Shown here in pieces: positions 63,241 to 64,000 of a stretch of 64,000 nt of DNA. Numbering within the stretch: position 1 is the first letter of the stretch; each line of letters begins with the position of its first letter. The position numbers and the translations under genes are program-made. The notes beneath the pieces were generated by a model, which saw nothing but the letters and a program-made list of their open reading frames with translations, ran no database searches and had not been told where the DNA came from. The DNA is from Diogma glabrata (taxonomy: Eukaryota; Arthropoda; Insecta; Diptera; Cylindrotomidae), in assembly GCA_963693315.1 (NCBI GenBank), contig OY856186.1, forward strand, positions 230,926,532 through 230,990,531, in the 5' to 3' direction.

Positions 63241-64000
63241 ATATATATATGTATATAATTCTTATTCGAGAGAGCCTATTGTAAATCAATTGTAGTTCAC
63301 ATTTGCTGTAATACGTATTCGTCAGATTCTCGTACCACTGTGGAATCCCAAGTAACTGTTTAAGTCTGGACTGGATTTGTAGTAAAACTACTGAATTCTA
63401 ATCGTAAATAATATGATCAAGTTGTCCGATTTGGTTTAATGTAAGAAAACACCGAATTGATTAGGCCAAGTACATCACTCACTGTATCGGTTGTTCAATA
63501 TCCTTAATCTATGCTAATGTTAATAATATGGATATTTCCTCCCAAATGTTTTGTAAATAAAGTCTCTATTTGAAGTATTTTCATATTCCTATTACAACTC
63601 AATAACCAGTATTGCGTAATAACGAATTTTAAATGTAAACTATCCCAAAAAGTAAACTTCCGTACCGATTCTCCTATCTGCTATATAAAGATGAAAAACA
63701 TGATGCAATGCAACACAATCTCTTCTAATTTGGAAGTTCGATTGTGAATTCTTTTTTTTTATGTCAATTAATTGTCTGATTAAAAAAACAGATGTGGATA
63801 TTTGTGACATTTTAGTATTAATAAAAAATGTTTAAAAAATTGAATATTACATTTTTTACCAAAATCTTATATCAAATATTTACAATAATTGTAATAACAT
63901 TTTAATTATTTACCAAAAGCAATTTAGGGCATTGCAAGAAAAAAAAACGAGTTTTGTAGGTTATGTATAATTTAAAAAAATATTTTTACTTCGGTCTGAA
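63241..64000. other. AT-rich intergenic DNA to the window edge
   Basis: No gene recognised. The last 14 bases TACTTCGGTCTGAA match the inverse of 19046-19059 (TTCAGACCGAAGTA), so another copy of that element may start at the edge. Confidence 0.35.

Overview
The window is strongly AT-rich animal DNA, most likely from an insect. It has spliced genes with short introns and very long (TA)n runs, and nearly every superfamily of eukaryotic transposon appears as an insertion. The insect assignment rests on the mix of families (DUF4806 genes, ZMYM1-type hAT, Crypton, RTE, Ty3/gypsy, Helitron, CACTA-like) and on an atlastin gene. The order cannot be fixed from sequence alone. There are no bacterial features and no CRISPR array. 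All calls come from reading the sequence; no database search was run.

Layout. 0.5-4.5 kb: a 162-bp tandem repeat, one copy of a dispersed hairpin-bearing repeat, and a TIR element carrying CCTGAT-type subterminal repeats that was split by a solo LTR. 4.5-16.9 kb: the most striking object, a head-to-head inverted pair of near-identical CACTA-like transposon copies. Each copy has a Transposase_21-type transposase and a four-exon DUF4806 gene on the same strand, and each ends in an array of degenerate TTGGCCCAA motifs. In the left copy the 5' part of the DUF4806 gene is present three times as exact 1,247-bp tandem units. 17-19 kb: AT minisatellites. 19-27 kb: dispersed repeats, a Helitron helicase relic, a tRNA-like sequence and small palindromes. 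27.5-30.6 kb: three foldback elements, each sitting inside a (TA)n run. 31-35.5 kb: a broken hAT transposase into which a Crypton-like tyrosine-recombinase element with an intact two-exon gene and two palindromic MITEs have inserted.

36.0-48.6 kb is a stack of insertions. An outer TIR element contains a Ty3/gypsy element (200-bp LTRs, 5-bp target duplication CAATT). Its 5' LTR is split by an RTE-type LINE (15-bp duplication), its protease region by a 161-bp TIR element, and the end of pol by a 3.46-kb DNA element with an 8-bp duplication. 50.0-51.0 kb is a pogo/Tigger-like element enclosing a LINE reverse-transcriptase fragment.

The only convincing host gene is an atlastin-family GTPase (52.7-54.4 kb, minus strand). 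Its predicted C terminus is a coiled coil in place of the usual membrane hairpin. 56.8-57.7 kb is a second solo LTR of the family seen near 3 kb. 60.3-63.2 kb is a 3-kb DNA transposon with arms over 500 bp and a 410-residue transposase-like reading frame of a family I cannot name with certainty.

The best candidates for something undescribed are the inverted two-gene CACTA/DUF4806 element with its triplicated regulatory and 5' exon unit, the Crypton-like element flanked by a perfect 17-bp inverted repeat, the long-TIR transposon, and the atlastin without membrane segments.
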